Origin: Stutzerimonas stutzeri
Lineage (GTDB): Bacteria > Pseudomonadota > Gammaproteobacteria > Pseudomonadales > Pseudomonadaceae
Reading direction: 5' to 3'
NCBI RefSeq assembly: GCF_000952685.1
Contig: NZ_JYHV01000004.1
Span: 147,369 to 211,368 of the forward strand
DNA: 64,000 bases
Notes under the pieces: generated by a model
Told to the model about the DNA's origin: nothing
Databases searched by the model: none
The model's input: the letters and a program-made list of their open reading frames with translations, nothing else
Part shown: positions 1-8,753 of the stretch, piece after piece
Numbering within the stretch: position 1 is the first letter of the stretch
Layout of the letters: every line of letters begins with the position of its first letter
Translations under genes and position numbers: made by a program

Positions 1-1005
1 GTGCGGCGCTTTCAGCAACTGCTCAGCGATGACCGCTTCCACGGCATGCTTGGCCGCAGTCGGGTGATGCGGGAACTGTTCGACCAGATCAGGCAGTTGG
101 CGCGTGCCGCCGGGCCTGTGCTGGTGATTGGGGAAAGCGGCACCGGTAAGGAATTGGTCGCTCGCGCTGTGCATGCTGAGAGCGAACGGGCGCAACGACC
201 CTTCCTGGCGATCAACTGTGCAGGCTTGCCGGCCGAGCTGCTGGAAAGCGAATTCTTCGGTCACGCGGCCGGTGCCTTCACCGGTGCCAGCCGCGCGCAC
301 AAAGGGCTGTTCCAGCAGGCCGACGGTGGCACGCTATTCCTCGACGAAATTGGCGAAATGCCGTTGCCGCTGCAGGCCAAACTGCTGCGCGTATTGCAGG
401 AGGGCACCATTCGGCCAGTGGGCGGCGAGCGCGAACTGAGCGTCGATGTGCGCATCATCGCGGCCAGCAACCGGCCGCTGGAAACCGCTGCCGGCCGCGA
501 GTCGTTTCGCGAAGACCTTTTTTTTCGCCTGGAAACCTTCATCCTCCAGGTGCCGCCGCTGCGCGATCGCGAGGAGGACCGCGAGTTGCTCGCCGCCGGC
601 TTCGTCGCCCGCTTCGCTGCGCGCGACGGTCGGCCGGTGCGCGGTCTGTCGCGCACAGCCCTGGAACAGCTGAGGCGCTACCCCTTTCCCGGCAATGTGC
701 GTGAGCTGCAGAACGCCATGGAGCGGGCGGTCACCTTCTGTCATGGCCGCAGCATCGAGCTGGAGCACCTACCAACGCGCATCGCCAGCTACCAGGAGAC
801 CGCGCCCGAAGCCCGCTCGGATGAACTGCTCGGGCTGATGATCGACGGGCCCTTGCTGCCTACGCTGGACGAGCTGGAAATGCGCTACATCCGTCACGTG
901 CTGGAGCGGGTCGAGGGCAACAAACGACGTGCCGCTGCATTGCTTGGGATCGGTCGGCGCACCCTGTATCGCCGGCTGGGCGAGAAGGAGCAGGACGAGG
1001 CGTAA
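1..1005 (+). CDS. Sigma-54-dependent response regulator/activator, 5'-truncated by window edge
   Basis: C-terminal two thirds of an NtrC-family activator that remodels sigma-54 RNA polymerase. Visible are Walker A GESGTGKE (about residues 44-51 of the visible part), the sigma-54-contacting GAFTGA loop (91-96), Walker B GTLFLDEIGE (110-119), the R-finger region FREDLFFRL and a C-terminal Fis-type helix-turn-helix (EGNKRRAAALLGIGRRTLYRRL region). Family members normally carry a receiver or sensor domain of about 120 residues before the AAA+ domain; here the reading frame is open at base 1, so the GTG at position 1 is almost certainly internal and the N-terminal domain lies outside. The short linker before the AAA+ domain (LGRSRVMRELFDQI) suits a receiver-type DctD/NtrC protein. 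Its target promoter and partner kinase are not visible. The next gene is convergent. Confidence 0.9.
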   Translation: MRRFQQLLSDDRFHGMLGRSRVMRELFDQIRQLARAAGPVLVIGESGTGKELVARAVHAESERAQRPFLAINCAGLPAELLESEFFGHAAGAFTGASRAHKGLFQQADGGTLFLDEIGEMPLPLQAKLLRVLQEGTIRPVGGERELSVDVRIIAASNRPLETAAGRESFREDLFFRLETFILQVPPLRDREEDRELLAAGFVARFAARDGRPVRGLSRTALEQLRRYPFPGNVRELQNAMERAVTFCHGRSIELEHLPTRIASYQETAPEARSDELLGLMIDGPLLPTLDELEMRYIRHVLERVEGNKRRAAALLGIGRRTLYRRLGEKEQDEA

Positions 1006-1091
1006 GTCAGCCGTTAACTTCGCCCATGGTTCGCGGCTTCGAGCGGGGCTCGGCATCCTGATGCCGCACCCGATTAGCCCCCCTGCGCCTG

Positions 1092-3449
1092 TCAGCGCAG
1101 GGCGACCATCTGCGGTTCCAGCTGCAGTTCGGCCGAGCGATTGCGGATCGCCACCCATTCAAGCAATGCGGTTACCGAGCGCGGCGGTGAAATCAGGTAA
1201 CCCTGAAACAGATCGCAGCCGGCCTGCAACAATGCGGACTGCTTTTCCAGCGTATCCACGCCTTCGGCATTGACCCGTTTGCCCTGGGCCTGACAGAACG
1301 CGATGATCGCCTTCAGGCTCTCCTGCATTTCAGTACGGGTCAGACGTTCGACGATCGCCATGTCCAGCTTGATGGTATCGGCCGGGTATTCGAGCAATTG
1401 CTGGATCGACGTGTAACCGACACCGAAATCGTCGATGGCCACTCGGAAGCCGGCCATGCGGATCGCGTGCACCACTTCCATGGTGTTACGGCTCAGCTCG
1501 GCGGCGTAGGTCTCGGTGAGTTCGATCTCGATGCGGTTCGGGCAGATGCGGTAATGCGCGGCGCGCTCGATCAGGTAGTTGCACAAACGGTCATCGGTCA
1601 GCTGCGCCGAGGACACGTTGATCGCCAGAATCACCCCCTCGCCAAACAGACGAACCAGTTCTGGGTAGCCCGCCAACGCATTGTCGATCACCCAGCTGTC
1701 GATCTTCGGAAACAGCCCGGCGCGCTCGGCGATAGGAATGAACTCTCCCGGCGATACCGTGCCCAGCAACGGCGAATGCCAGCGCAGCAGCACTTCGCAG
1801 CTGGCCACGGCCCCTTGGCGATCCACCGCAGGCATGTAAACCAGGCGGAACTGCTCGTCGCCATCGAGCAGGCGCAACTGTTCCTCCACCAGGCGGATGC
1901 GCTGGTTGCGTTGCTCGAGCTCCGCCGAAAAGGCCACCGCGACGTTCTTGCTCTCGGCCTTGGCCTGATACATCGCGGTGTCGGCACGGGTCAGCAATTG
2001 GGTGATCGTGTTGGCATCGGTGGGATAGCGGGCAGTGCCGATACTGACGCTCACCGGATAGATGCGATCGTCCAAGTGAAAGCCGCCTCGGCACAGGCCC
2101 AGCAACGCGTCGGTGAGTGCCGGCAAGGTATCGTTGCCGGCATCGGCCATCAGCAGTACGGCGAATTCGTCGCCGGAAAGGCGGGCGAACGCGGCCTCGG
2201 TGTCCGGGTGGGTCTGGTGGTGATGTTCGAGCACGCCCTGCACGCGTTTGGCGAAGATTTGCAGCAGCGCATCGCCTGCATCGTGGCCGTGCTGGTCGTT
2301 GACCTGCTTGAAATCGTCCAGATCGAGAAACAGCAGTGCCAGCTGTCGACCGCTTTGTGCGCACTGATCGTACATGGCGGTGGCCAGTACGCCGAAGTGG
2401 GCACGGTTGCTGATGTGGGTCAGGCTGTCGGTCCAGGAAATCTCCTGGATACGCTGCAGCGCGGCGGTGTTGCGCTCGTGGAGGGTCTTCATGTTCAGTG
2501 TCAGGCGACCGATCTCACCGCCGTCGCTGGGCTCGTCCAGGGCGTCGCGCTTGCACAGCAGCAGGTCGGTGAGCTGGCTGTCGAGGTGGCTGATGGGGTC
2601 GGTGATGTAGCGGCGGATCAGCAACAACAAGAGCCCGATGGATATCAGGCAGATGAGCGAGCCGCCGACCAGAAAGGCCAGGCTCAGCGTTTGCAGACGT
2701 GCGGCAATGTAATCGGCCGGCGGCGTCAGCCGTGCATGCAGCGAACGTGACAGCTCGATATCGGCTGACAGACCCGGCGGGGCCGACGGCAATTTGGAGG
2801 CGATCTCGATTTGCGCGCCGTATTCCTTTTCCAGGCGCTGCTTCAGCGCGACGAAGCGGTCCGGTCGCACGGCCAGTTGCACGGCAAAGGCCTCCGTGCG
2901 CTGGCTTGGTAATGGCCGGCTGTTGGACGCCGACAGCAGAAAGTCGGTGTCCAGCAGTAGCGGTCCGCCATCGGCGCCGTCCAGGTAGCTCATAGTGCCC
3001 GTGTCGGCAGCCTGCCTGGCCTCGCGAACGAGCTGTTGCTGCCTGGCGCTCATGGTGGCGAATGGCGACAGGCTGCTTTCGAAGTAATACGCCGCCTCAC
3101 CGTCGGGCTGGACGATGGCGAACGAGACGAAGGACAGCCGGCTTGTGGACAATGAGCGGATGCTTTGTTGAATACGCAAGCCCAGCGTCTCGTTGCGGTA
3201 GCCGGTATTGGTCTCGCGCAGAAACAACAATAGCGCCTCGCTCTCCATGATCGAGTTGAGCACGCTGCGGTTGAACGCCTCGTAGTCCAGGTACGCGGAC
3301 TTCAGCATGGACAACTGTTGTGCCAGACGCGCCTCTTCGAGGCCGAACAGGGAAGCCCGCTGGGTCAGGTAGGCAGTGGTCGCGGCCAGCAGCTGAATGA
3401 TCAGGATGACCGGAAAGATCACCAGCAGCGCGCGCTTACCGAGCGTCAT
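1092..3449 (-). CDS. Membrane GGDEF-EAL c-di-GMP protein, MbaA-like
   Basis: A 785-residue inner-membrane protein for c-di-GMP turnover. Order: TM helix (about 6-28), periplasmic sensor region (about 30-250), second TM helix (about 255-278), HAMP-like linker, GGDEF domain (about 340-500) and EAL domain (about 515-765). The GGDEF signature reads SGDEF (in RLSGDEFAVLL). The EAL motif reads EVLLRW, and the metal-site segment DDFGVGYTS and the NVSSAQL segment are intact, so phosphodiesterase activity is likely and cyclase activity possible. Its start overlaps by 14 bases the end of the upstream gene for a PotD/PotF-like periplasmic protein with no ABC permease or ATPase nearby. This matches the Vibrio NspS-MbaA arrangement, in which a periplasmic polyamine-binding protein controls a GGDEF-EAL protein. 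The domain assignment is firm; the polyamine role is inference. A GC-rich hairpin (1081-1102) straddles the stop codon. Confidence 0.9.
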   Translation of the reverse strand: MTLGKRALLVIFPVILIIQLLAATTAYLTQRASLFGLEEARLAQQLSMLKSAYLDYEAFNRSVLNSIMESEALLLFLRETNTGYRNETLGLRIQQSIRSLSTSRLSFVSFAIVQPDGEAAYYFESSLSPFATMSARQQQLVREARQAADTGTMSYLDGADGGPLLLDTDFLLSASNSRPLPSQRTEAFAVQLAVRPDRFVALKQRLEKEYGAQIEIASKLPSAPPGLSADIELSRSLHARLTPPADYIAARLQTLSLAFLVGGSLICLISIGLLLLLIRRYITDPISHLDSQLTDLLLCKRDALDEPSDGGEIGRLTLNMKTLHERNTAALQRIQEISWTDSLTHISNRAHFGVLATAMYDQCAQSGRQLALLFLDLDDFKQVNDQHGHDAGDALLQIFAKRVQGVLEHHHQTHPDTEAAFARLSGDEFAVLLMADAGNDTLPALTDALLGLCRGGFHLDDRIYPVSVSIGTARYPTDANTITQLLTRADTAMYQAKAESKNVAVAFSAELEQRNQRIRLVEEQLRLLDGDEQFRLVYMPAVDRQGAVASCEVLLRWHSPLLGTVSPGEFIPIAERAGLFPKIDSWVIDNALAGYPELVRLFGEGVILAINVSSAQLTDDRLCNYLIERAAHYRICPNRIEIELTETYAAELSRNTMEVVHAIRMAGFRVAIDDFGVGYTSIQQLLEYPADTIKLDMAIVERLTRTEMQESLKAIIAFCQAQGKRVNAEGVDTLEKQSALLQAGCDLFQGYLISPPRSVTALLEWVAIRNRSAELQLEPQMVALR

Positions 3450-4524
3450 GGGCGTTTATCAGTGCGCTGATGATGCGCCGCCGCGTCTGCGTGGCTTGCG
3501 GTGGGCGCGTCTCGAACGTCTGGCTGCGCTCCAGTACGTCCTCTGGCGGATAGATGGTCACATCCTGGCGGATCGCGTCCGGCAACAGGGCTCGGGCCGC
3601 GGCGTTGGGAGTCGCGACGCCCAGTTCGGTGGCGTTCAATGCGGCGATCTCGGGATCGCTGATGAAGTTCAGGAAGCGGTAGGCCAGGTCCTTGTTCGGC
3701 GTGCTTGCCGGAATCGACAGGCAATCGACCCACAGCAACGTGCCTTCTTGGGGCACTACATAGCGCCAGGGCTCCCCTTCGATGCCCTCGGTCTGGTTGA
3801 GTACCTGCTGATCGCCGCTGTAGGCCAGCGCCATGTCGGCCTGGTCGAGGTAGCGCCGCCGCCCCAGCGAGGTGATTGCGTATTCGTAGGTCAACACAGC
3901 GCTGGCCTGCGCCCGGAGCAGCTCGAACGCCGCCTTGAGTTCGTCATTATTCGAGGTGTTGATTGAGCGCCGTTGGAAGAGTAACGGTGCGGCGAGAATA
4001 TCCTCGTGATCTTCCATCATGATGATGTGCGGCTTCTCGCGTTCGGTCGGCTGCAACAGTTCAGCCCAGGATTGCGGCGCCTCGGCGAGGCGATCCGCGC
4101 GATAGGCGATGCCCAGGGTGCCCCACAGGTAGGGCATGCTGTAACGCCCGCAGCTGTTACGCCAGCGCTGCGAGACGTTGCTCAGATTGGGTAGTGGCGT
4201 GTCGCTGATGGGCTCGAGCAGCCCGCGTTGGCCGAATCGATCGGAGCTGATCAGCTCGGTCAAGGCAATGTCGATCTGATGGTCCGGTTTGGCAAGGATC
4301 TCGTCGCGCTTGTCCCCGCTGTCGAAATAGATCTGCTGGATGCCCACGCCGGTTTCATCCTGCCAGCGCTGTATTACTGCTTCGCTCAGGTATTCCTCCC
4401 AGTTGAGCAGCGTCAGGGTCTGCGCCGCGCGAACGCCGGTCGATGGAAACATCAGGCCGAGGGCGACCAGCGCCGCGACGCCGAGGCGTCGGCTGTAAGA
4501 AGAGCCCAGGTTCTTGTTGTTCAT
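3436..4524 (-). CDS. Periplasmic polyamine-binding-like protein, NspS/PotD type
   Basis: Extracellular solute-binding protein of the spermidine/putrescine family. It has an N-terminal signal peptide (hydrophobic LGVAALVALGLMFPS ending at VRAA) followed by TLTLLNWEEYLSEAVIQ, the typical PotD/PotF start of the mature chain, and conserved segments MPYLWGTLGIAYR, MALAYSGD and the late LAYRFLNFISDPEIAA. I chose the ATG at 4524 because GGAG lies six bases upstream; an in-frame ATG 12 bases earlier is possible. No transport permease or ATPase follows. Instead the next gene is a GGDEF-EAL membrane protein with a periplasmic domain, overlapped by 14 bases, so this protein probably acts as a signal-binding partner rather than a transport component. 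Ligand specificity (spermidine, norspermidine or other) cannot be read from the sequence. Confidence 0.88.
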   Translation of the reverse strand: MNNKNLGSSYSRRLGVAALVALGLMFPSTGVRAAQTLTLLNWEEYLSEAVIQRWQDETGVGIQQIYFDSGDKRDEILAKPDHQIDIALTELISSDRFGQRGLLEPISDTPLPNLSNVSQRWRNSCGRYSMPYLWGTLGIAYRADRLAEAPQSWAELLQPTEREKPHIIMMEDHEDILAAPLLFQRRSINTSNNDELKAAFELLRAQASAVLTYEYAITSLGRRRYLDQADMALAYSGDQQVLNQTEGIEGEPWRYVVPQEGTLLWVDCLSIPASTPNKDLAYRFLNFISDPEIAALNATELGVATPNAAARALLPDAIRQDVTIYPPEDVLERSQTFETRPPQATQTRRRIISALINAHDAR

Positions 4525-4733
4525 CCATTGCTCCATTCGCTATGGCACTGCCCGACCTCGCCCTTGGTTTCCCGGCGGGGCGTGGCGGTGCTCGCCTGCT
4601 TTCAAACACCTGCGTATCGGCTCGAGAAGTACCGAGGGCTGAGCACGCGGGCATCAATCGGCTATCGGCTCACCTAGATGGCACTTTAATGGCGTCAGAC
4701 GAATGGCGACAATATCTTTGTGGGCTGTTCCGA

Positions 4734-5309
4734 TCAGCGGACAGGAGCCGCTTGTTTGCCGTGGCGAACGCGCGGGCGAGGCGGTGTCTGTAGCCAGGCG
4801 GTCAGCAGGCGGGTGGAGAGTGGGATGAATAGATAAGTCATCAGCGGCGTCAGCGCCAGCGTGGAAACCAGGATGCGCATTACCAGGCTGAGCTCGCTGA
4901 GTGCGCCGCCAAACAACAGGTTGAACAGCAGCGACACGGGAAAGAACGCCAACCAGATCGCCACGCTCTGCTTCCAACGAGGCGGTGTTGGGCTGTCGAC
5001 GCCGCCGAACCAGGCGTCGATGCCGCGAGCGCGTTGCTCGTGGGGCTGGCCGAACAATTCGCCACCACGCTGCAACCAGGCCCGGCGTGAAGCGGAGTGC
5101 TCCCAGGTGTCGAGGGTTTGTTCGTCGGCGAAGCGGAAGACGATCTGGAATTCGTCGTCTCCGGGCGGCGGGGCCAGCACGCCGGAGCCGAGGTAGCCGG
5201 GAAAATCCGCAGCCAGCTGTTCGCCTTCGTGCAGCCAGGCGAGTAGATCTTGGTAGCGGCCATCACGCACACGGCGGGCCACCATCAGGGTGACGGGTTC
5301 GGTAGACAT
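4734..5309 (-). CDS. ABM-domain protein with C-terminal membrane helices
   Basis: A 191-residue protein with an antibiotic-biosynthesis-monooxygenase-like ferredoxin fold in the first 100 residues (VTLMVARRVRDGRYQDLLAW, then FQIVFRFADEQTLDTWEHSA) and two hydrophobic helices near 115-160 (SVAIWLAFFPVSLLFNLLFG and LVMRILVSTLALTPLMTYLF). This ABM-plus-TM arrangement is widespread in proteobacteria and lacks a defined function; ABM domains often bind or oxidise small molecules. It is monocistronic as far as I can see. The start codon at 5309 has no strong Shine-Dalgarno sequence. Confidence 0.8.
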   Translation of the reverse strand: MSTEPVTLMVARRVRDGRYQDLLAWLHEGEQLAADFPGYLGSGVLAPPPGDDEFQIVFRFADEQTLDTWEHSASRRAWLQRGGELFGQPHEQRARGIDAWFGGVDSPTPPRWKQSVAIWLAFFPVSLLFNLLFGGALSELSLVMRILVSTLALTPLMTYLFIPLSTRLLTAWLQTPPRPRVRHGKQAAPVR

Positions 5310-5779
5310 CGTGTATCTCCAGCATCGGACCGGCTACCCGGATAGGGTTTTCGGCAAACGCAGCGCCGGGGTGATGGGCTGCGTTATGGCTCAGGCAAGG
5401 ATCATGCCCTGGTCTTCAGCACGCGCCAGACCTTGTGAGGTCGGCGCATCCGAAGGCGACGGCGCACTATACGGAGAATTTTTGCACTTGGAAGGGGCGT
5501 TCACGCCGGGAATGGGGCGGCGGCACCCGGCGTCCCGGGCCAGTACCGATTCCGCTACGCGTTTCGGCGAGATGTTCGCCGGTAAACCAGGACCGCCCCG
5601 CCTCCGTGTGCTGCTGGATACATCGCGGAACCGCAACGTCGGATGCACACTTTGTGAACGACGCGCTTGAAACGACGCCTGCGCTCAGTCCTACTAGAAG
5701 CCATGGCGCGTGCCTGTCCGGTGACGCCAACCGACGCCCTGCAATGGGCGGAAACTTCCAACCAAGGATGGTGGAAACA
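5310..5779. other. Intergenic region upstream of the lipase effector gene
   Basis: About 470 bases between the divergent ABM-domain gene and the DUF2235 gene. Open frames run through it on both strands but none has a family signature or a convincing ribosome binding site. It presumably holds both promoters. I see no vgrG, PAAR or chaperone gene fragment. Confidence 0.5.
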
Positions 5780-7330
5780 ATGAGTGGTTACGTACCCAAT
5801 ATCCCGAGGGCCAAGCGCGACGCCGAGCTGAAGGAGGTCCAGCCCACCGAAATTCATGCCGAGCGCTGGGCCGAGTACGAGCTCCACAGCAGCCAACCGG
5901 CCAAATCACCCGAGAAGATCAAGCTGGCCTTGCGTATCGGCGTGTTCTTCGACGGCACCCTCAACAACGCCACCAACGCCGCGCTCGGTCTGGCATGTGG
6001 CGCCCATCACCCGATAGCGGCCGAAGATCTGAATTCCACCTGCAAGCCATATATGGCCGAGCCGGACAGCAGTTACGGAAATGATGTGACTAATGTGCGG
6101 AAGCTGATGAGCCTCCATATCGACCGGACCGATGCGGAAGATGGCGGCCCGCAGCGGCACATAGCCCTAAGGATCTATATCGAAGGAATCGGTACGGACA
6201 GCGGCGAGGAAGACAGCGCATTGGGCTATGCCATGGGGCGAGGCGCTACCGGCGTTCGCAGCTGCGTCCAGCGGGCATTCACCATGATCGGTGCCGCTAT
6301 CGGTCGCGCCAAGGAGGGGAATCCCGACGGCGAAATTACTTCTCTGACCTTTGATACCTTTGGTTTCAGTCGCGGTGCTGCAGCGGCGAGGCATTTCGCC
6401 AATGAAGTCGTCAAAGGCAAACAAGGCCCTCTCGGTTCGGTATTGCAAGGCAACGCGCGCGCCTTCAGTAAAAGTTTCGTCGACCGCTACGGACGTGACA
6501 TCAACGTCGGTTTTATCGGCCTGTTCGATACGGTAGCTTCGGTTGGCGGCTTAGCGAATCTGGGTAACGTCAGAAGCGCCACCACGCCATGGCTGAACCT
6601 GCATCTACCGCGCAAATACTTCGCGAATGTGGTCCAGCTGGTGGCGCGTGACGAGATACGCGCCAACTTTCCACTGAGCGAGGTCAGCCCGGACCACCCT
6701 GAGATCGTTCTGCCGGGCGTGCACTCAGACATCGGCGGAGGCTATCTGGACGATGCCGAAGAGCGAGTGCTGGTCAGCCCGATGCAGGCGCTGGTGGTGG
6801 GTCAGCGCGTCGATGTAACGACAACGTCCATCTACCAGGACGCGGTCGAGGCCAGGCAGCGGATGCTTGCCGAGGGTTGGCCGTCTGCCATGCTGGAGAT
6901 CATCACCCCGGAGGCACTACTACTGCCGGTCGATCCGCAAGATCGGTTGGCGCCTCGGCAAAAGCGGGTATATGTCGGTCTGCAACTCAAGCGCAGGGTG
7001 AGTAATGCGCTATCGCGCGTCTATCTCCGAGTCATGCACGAGTTGGCAAGAAAGAATGGCGTTAGGTTTGATGATATTCCCGATGAGCCGCAATATCTCA
7101 TTCCCGATGAGTTGTCAGCGATGTCCGACCGGTTTATTCGGGGCGACTACGCTCTGGCTGATGAGGAAGAACGCATTCTTAAATATCGTTATATACATGT
7201 TTCGGCACATTGGAATAATCCGTTCGGAAAGAAAGATTCTAGCGGGCTTAACTTGATCTACTTCAATGCGCCTAATTCCAGTGGGGTGCGTCAATTTCAT
7301 CCTCACGTAGCTGAATGGACTTTACTGTGA
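5780..7330 (+). CDS. DUF2235 (Tle1-like) alpha/beta-hydrolase, putative T6SS lipase effector
   Basis: A 516-residue protein of the DUF2235 / T6SS Tle1-like catalytic domain family. It contains IGVFFDGTLNN near residue 55, the nucleophile elbow TFGFSRGAAAARHF (Ser near 196), GFIGLFDTVASVGG with a conserved Asp (about 242-255) and GVHSDIGGGY (about 313-322), the landmark positions of the family's Ser-Asp-His site. Tle1 members are phospholipases delivered to rival cells. I chose the ATG at 5780 because GGATGGTGG sits just upstream; the frame is open much further 5' without support. The next gene, overlapping its 3' end, encodes a DUF2931 lipoprotein, a frequent partner of DUF2235 proteins and probably the periplasmic immunity factor. 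Base composition becomes AT-richer toward the 3' end, as often seen in effector-immunity cassettes. Delivery by T6SS is inferred from family; no T6SS gene is in the window. Confidence 0.85.
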   Translation: MSGYVPNIPRAKRDAELKEVQPTEIHAERWAEYELHSSQPAKSPEKIKLALRIGVFFDGTLNNATNAALGLACGAHHPIAAEDLNSTCKPYMAEPDSSYGNDVTNVRKLMSLHIDRTDAEDGGPQRHIALRIYIEGIGTDSGEEDSALGYAMGRGATGVRSCVQRAFTMIGAAIGRAKEGNPDGEITSLTFDTFGFSRGAAAARHFANEVVKGKQGPLGSVLQGNARAFSKSFVDRYGRDINVGFIGLFDTVASVGGLANLGNVRSATTPWLNLHLPRKYFANVVQLVARDEIRANFPLSEVSPDHPEIVLPGVHSDIGGGYLDDAEERVLVSPMQALVVGQRVDVTTTSIYQDAVEARQRMLAEGWPSAMLEIITPEALLLPVDPQDRLAPRQKRVYVGLQLKRRVSNALSRVYLRVMHELARKNGVRFDDIPDEPQYLIPDELSAMSDRFIRGDYALADEEERILKYRYIHVSAHWNNPFGKKDSSGLNLIYFNAPNSSGVRQFHPHVAEWTLL

Positions 7331-7986
7331 TTAAACTTTTTTTTGCCCTTGTCGGGATCCTGTTTTTATCGGGTTGCCAGTCTGATCCGTTATCAGGCGA
7401 GCACGATCCAAAGGATCCGTGGTGGAGCCTGGAGTTTTTTGCGCCGCTTTACATGACTGGTTGGGTTGAGGCGAGCTGGGTCGAGGATATTCACGGCGAA
7501 CTGTTCAATCATGGCAGTGGTGGAATTATCGGGACTGGTAATCATGGATATGACAGTGAGCTGGCTAGAGGTTGGCCCAGGGGTAAGTCAGGAGGTATTC
7601 AGGGGGTAGTCGGCGCAGATCTGCCCAAGCGTGTCTATGTACGTTGGCAATCCATCGTGGAGCCGCAAACTTATCGAGTATGGATCGATATCCCTGAGAG
7701 AGCTCGGCAGCTTATGCACATGTCGACTCATCGGCGTTGCCCGGAAACACCGGGCCGCCCGGCCCTATACTTAGCGGCCCTTCATCTGGGTTTGGCGCCG
7801 GGCGGTATTGTGCAGGTATGGACTCGGGATGAATGCAACAGGCCGGTCAAAATCGCCCGTGCGCAAGCTGAAATCGAGCCGCTCGGTCCTTCGCAAGGGA
7901 AGACTGATGGGCGATACGCTTACAAGATCAATGAAAAAACCAAGCGATACATCGACAAGTACGGCATTCCTTACGGCAGCTGGTAG
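7315..7986 (+). CDS. DUF2931 lipoprotein, putative immunity protein
   Basis: A 223-residue (or 219-residue) lipoprotein. The signal peptide IKLFFALVGILFLSGC ends in a lipobox LSGC, so the mature protein should start at Cys and sit in the periplasm. The body has the DUF2931 hallmarks: WWSLEFFAPLYMTGWVE, GLARGWPRG-type motif (ELARGWPRG), VVGADLPKRVYVRWQSIVEP and QTYRVWIDIPE. DUF2931 genes are commonly found next to DUF2235 lipases, which supports an immunity role. Two starts are possible: ATG 7315 (16-base overlap with the upstream gene) or GTG 7327 (4-base overlap, giving a more compact signal peptide). The gene is clearly less GC-rich than its neighbours, suggesting recent acquisition. Confidence 0.85.
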   Translation: MDFTVIKLFFALVGILFLSGCQSDPLSGEHDPKDPWWSLEFFAPLYMTGWVEASWVEDIHGELFNHGSGGIIGTGNHGYDSELARGWPRGKSGGIQGVVGADLPKRVYVRWQSIVEPQTYRVWIDIPERARQLMHMSTHRRCPETPGRPALYLAALHLGLAPGGIVQVWTRDECNRPVKIARAQAEIEPLGPSQGKTDGRYAYKINEKTKRYIDKYGIPYGSW

Positions 7987-8128
7987 AGATGGAGAATGCT
8001 CAGGTAACTATGCGCACGGTGCGGCATAACGAGCAGAATTATTTCGAGTGCAGTTTTCTCGATAAATACGAGATAGCAGCTTTCGCTTTAAATCAAATGC
8101 GGATAAATACCAGGGAAGGGAGCGCCAA

Positions 8129-8753
8129 ATGCAAGACAACCGAAGACCCGTTACGTCCCGATCGCAAGGTTGGGCAATGAAACTTGCCACGCTTCTAATC
8201 AACCATGGCATCTCCCCTAATCAGATCTCGGTTGCGAGTATCGGATTCGCGGCAGCGGCGGCTGCCAGTATGGCGGCGTCTATCGGTGTACTCGCTTCGC
8301 TTGTGGCGATCACATTCATCCAACTCAGGCTGGTATGTAACCTGCTCGATGGGATGGTGGCCATCGAAGGCGGGAAGCAATCGGCGCTGGGCAGCCTGTA
8401 TAACGAATTTCCGGATCGCATCGCAGACAGCCTGCTGATCGTTTCGTTACGTTGGGTATGCAGCGGCCAATCCTTCGCTTGGCTGGTTTGCCGCGCTCGC
8501 CGCTGCTTTGACTGCCTATGTGCGGGTGTTTGGCGGAGCGCTAGGGCTTAAGCAAACCTTCGTCGGTCCCATGGCCAAGCAGCATCGCATGGCGGTCATG
8601 ACGGCTGGCCTGGCGCTTAATATTCCAGAGTCTCTTTTGTTCTCCACACACCATAGCCTGTTTGTCGCGCTGATCACTATCGCGGCGGGCTCCGTCGTGA
8701 CTTGTGTCTCCCGCACCCGAATAATCGCTGGTCAGTTGAAGGAGGCCCAGTGA
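8129..8753 (+). pseudogene. CDP-alcohol phosphatidyltransferase, frame broken near 8450
   Basis: Membrane enzyme that would join a CDP-activated lipid to an alcohol acceptor. The first frame (to 8551) gives the family start RRPVTSRSQGWAMKLATLL and the catalytic block LLDGMVAIEGGKQ...LYNEFPDRIAD, a variant of the DGxxAR(x8)GxxxDxxxD signature. After IVSL (about 8449) the protein continues in the next frame as VGYAAANPSLGWFAALAAAL, then AYVRVFGGALGLKQTFVGPMAKQHRM, up to the stop at 8751-8753. Skipping a single C at 8450 restores a full-length protein of about 207 residues, so this is either a real disruption or a sequence error. The start at 8129 follows a strong AGGGAAGGGAG. Its stop codon overlaps the next start codon, so the three-gene operon is translationally coupled. 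Confidence 0.82.

Noticed and set aside
1..3. GTG at base 1 as the start of the sigma-54 activator
   Set aside because: The frame is open at the window edge and the family needs an N-terminal domain before the AAA+ core, so the codon is internal.
1398..2750. Long open frame on the plus strand opposite the GGDEF-EAL gene
   Set aside because: It is the complement shadow of a gene with clear GGDEF, HAMP and EAL motifs; its own translation has no recognisable domain and is His/Gln/Val-rich as high-GC antisense frames are.
7989..8180. Short open frame after the DUF2931 gene
   Set aside because: It overlaps the ribosome site and start of the CDP-alcohol transferase and has no ribosome site or similarity of its own.
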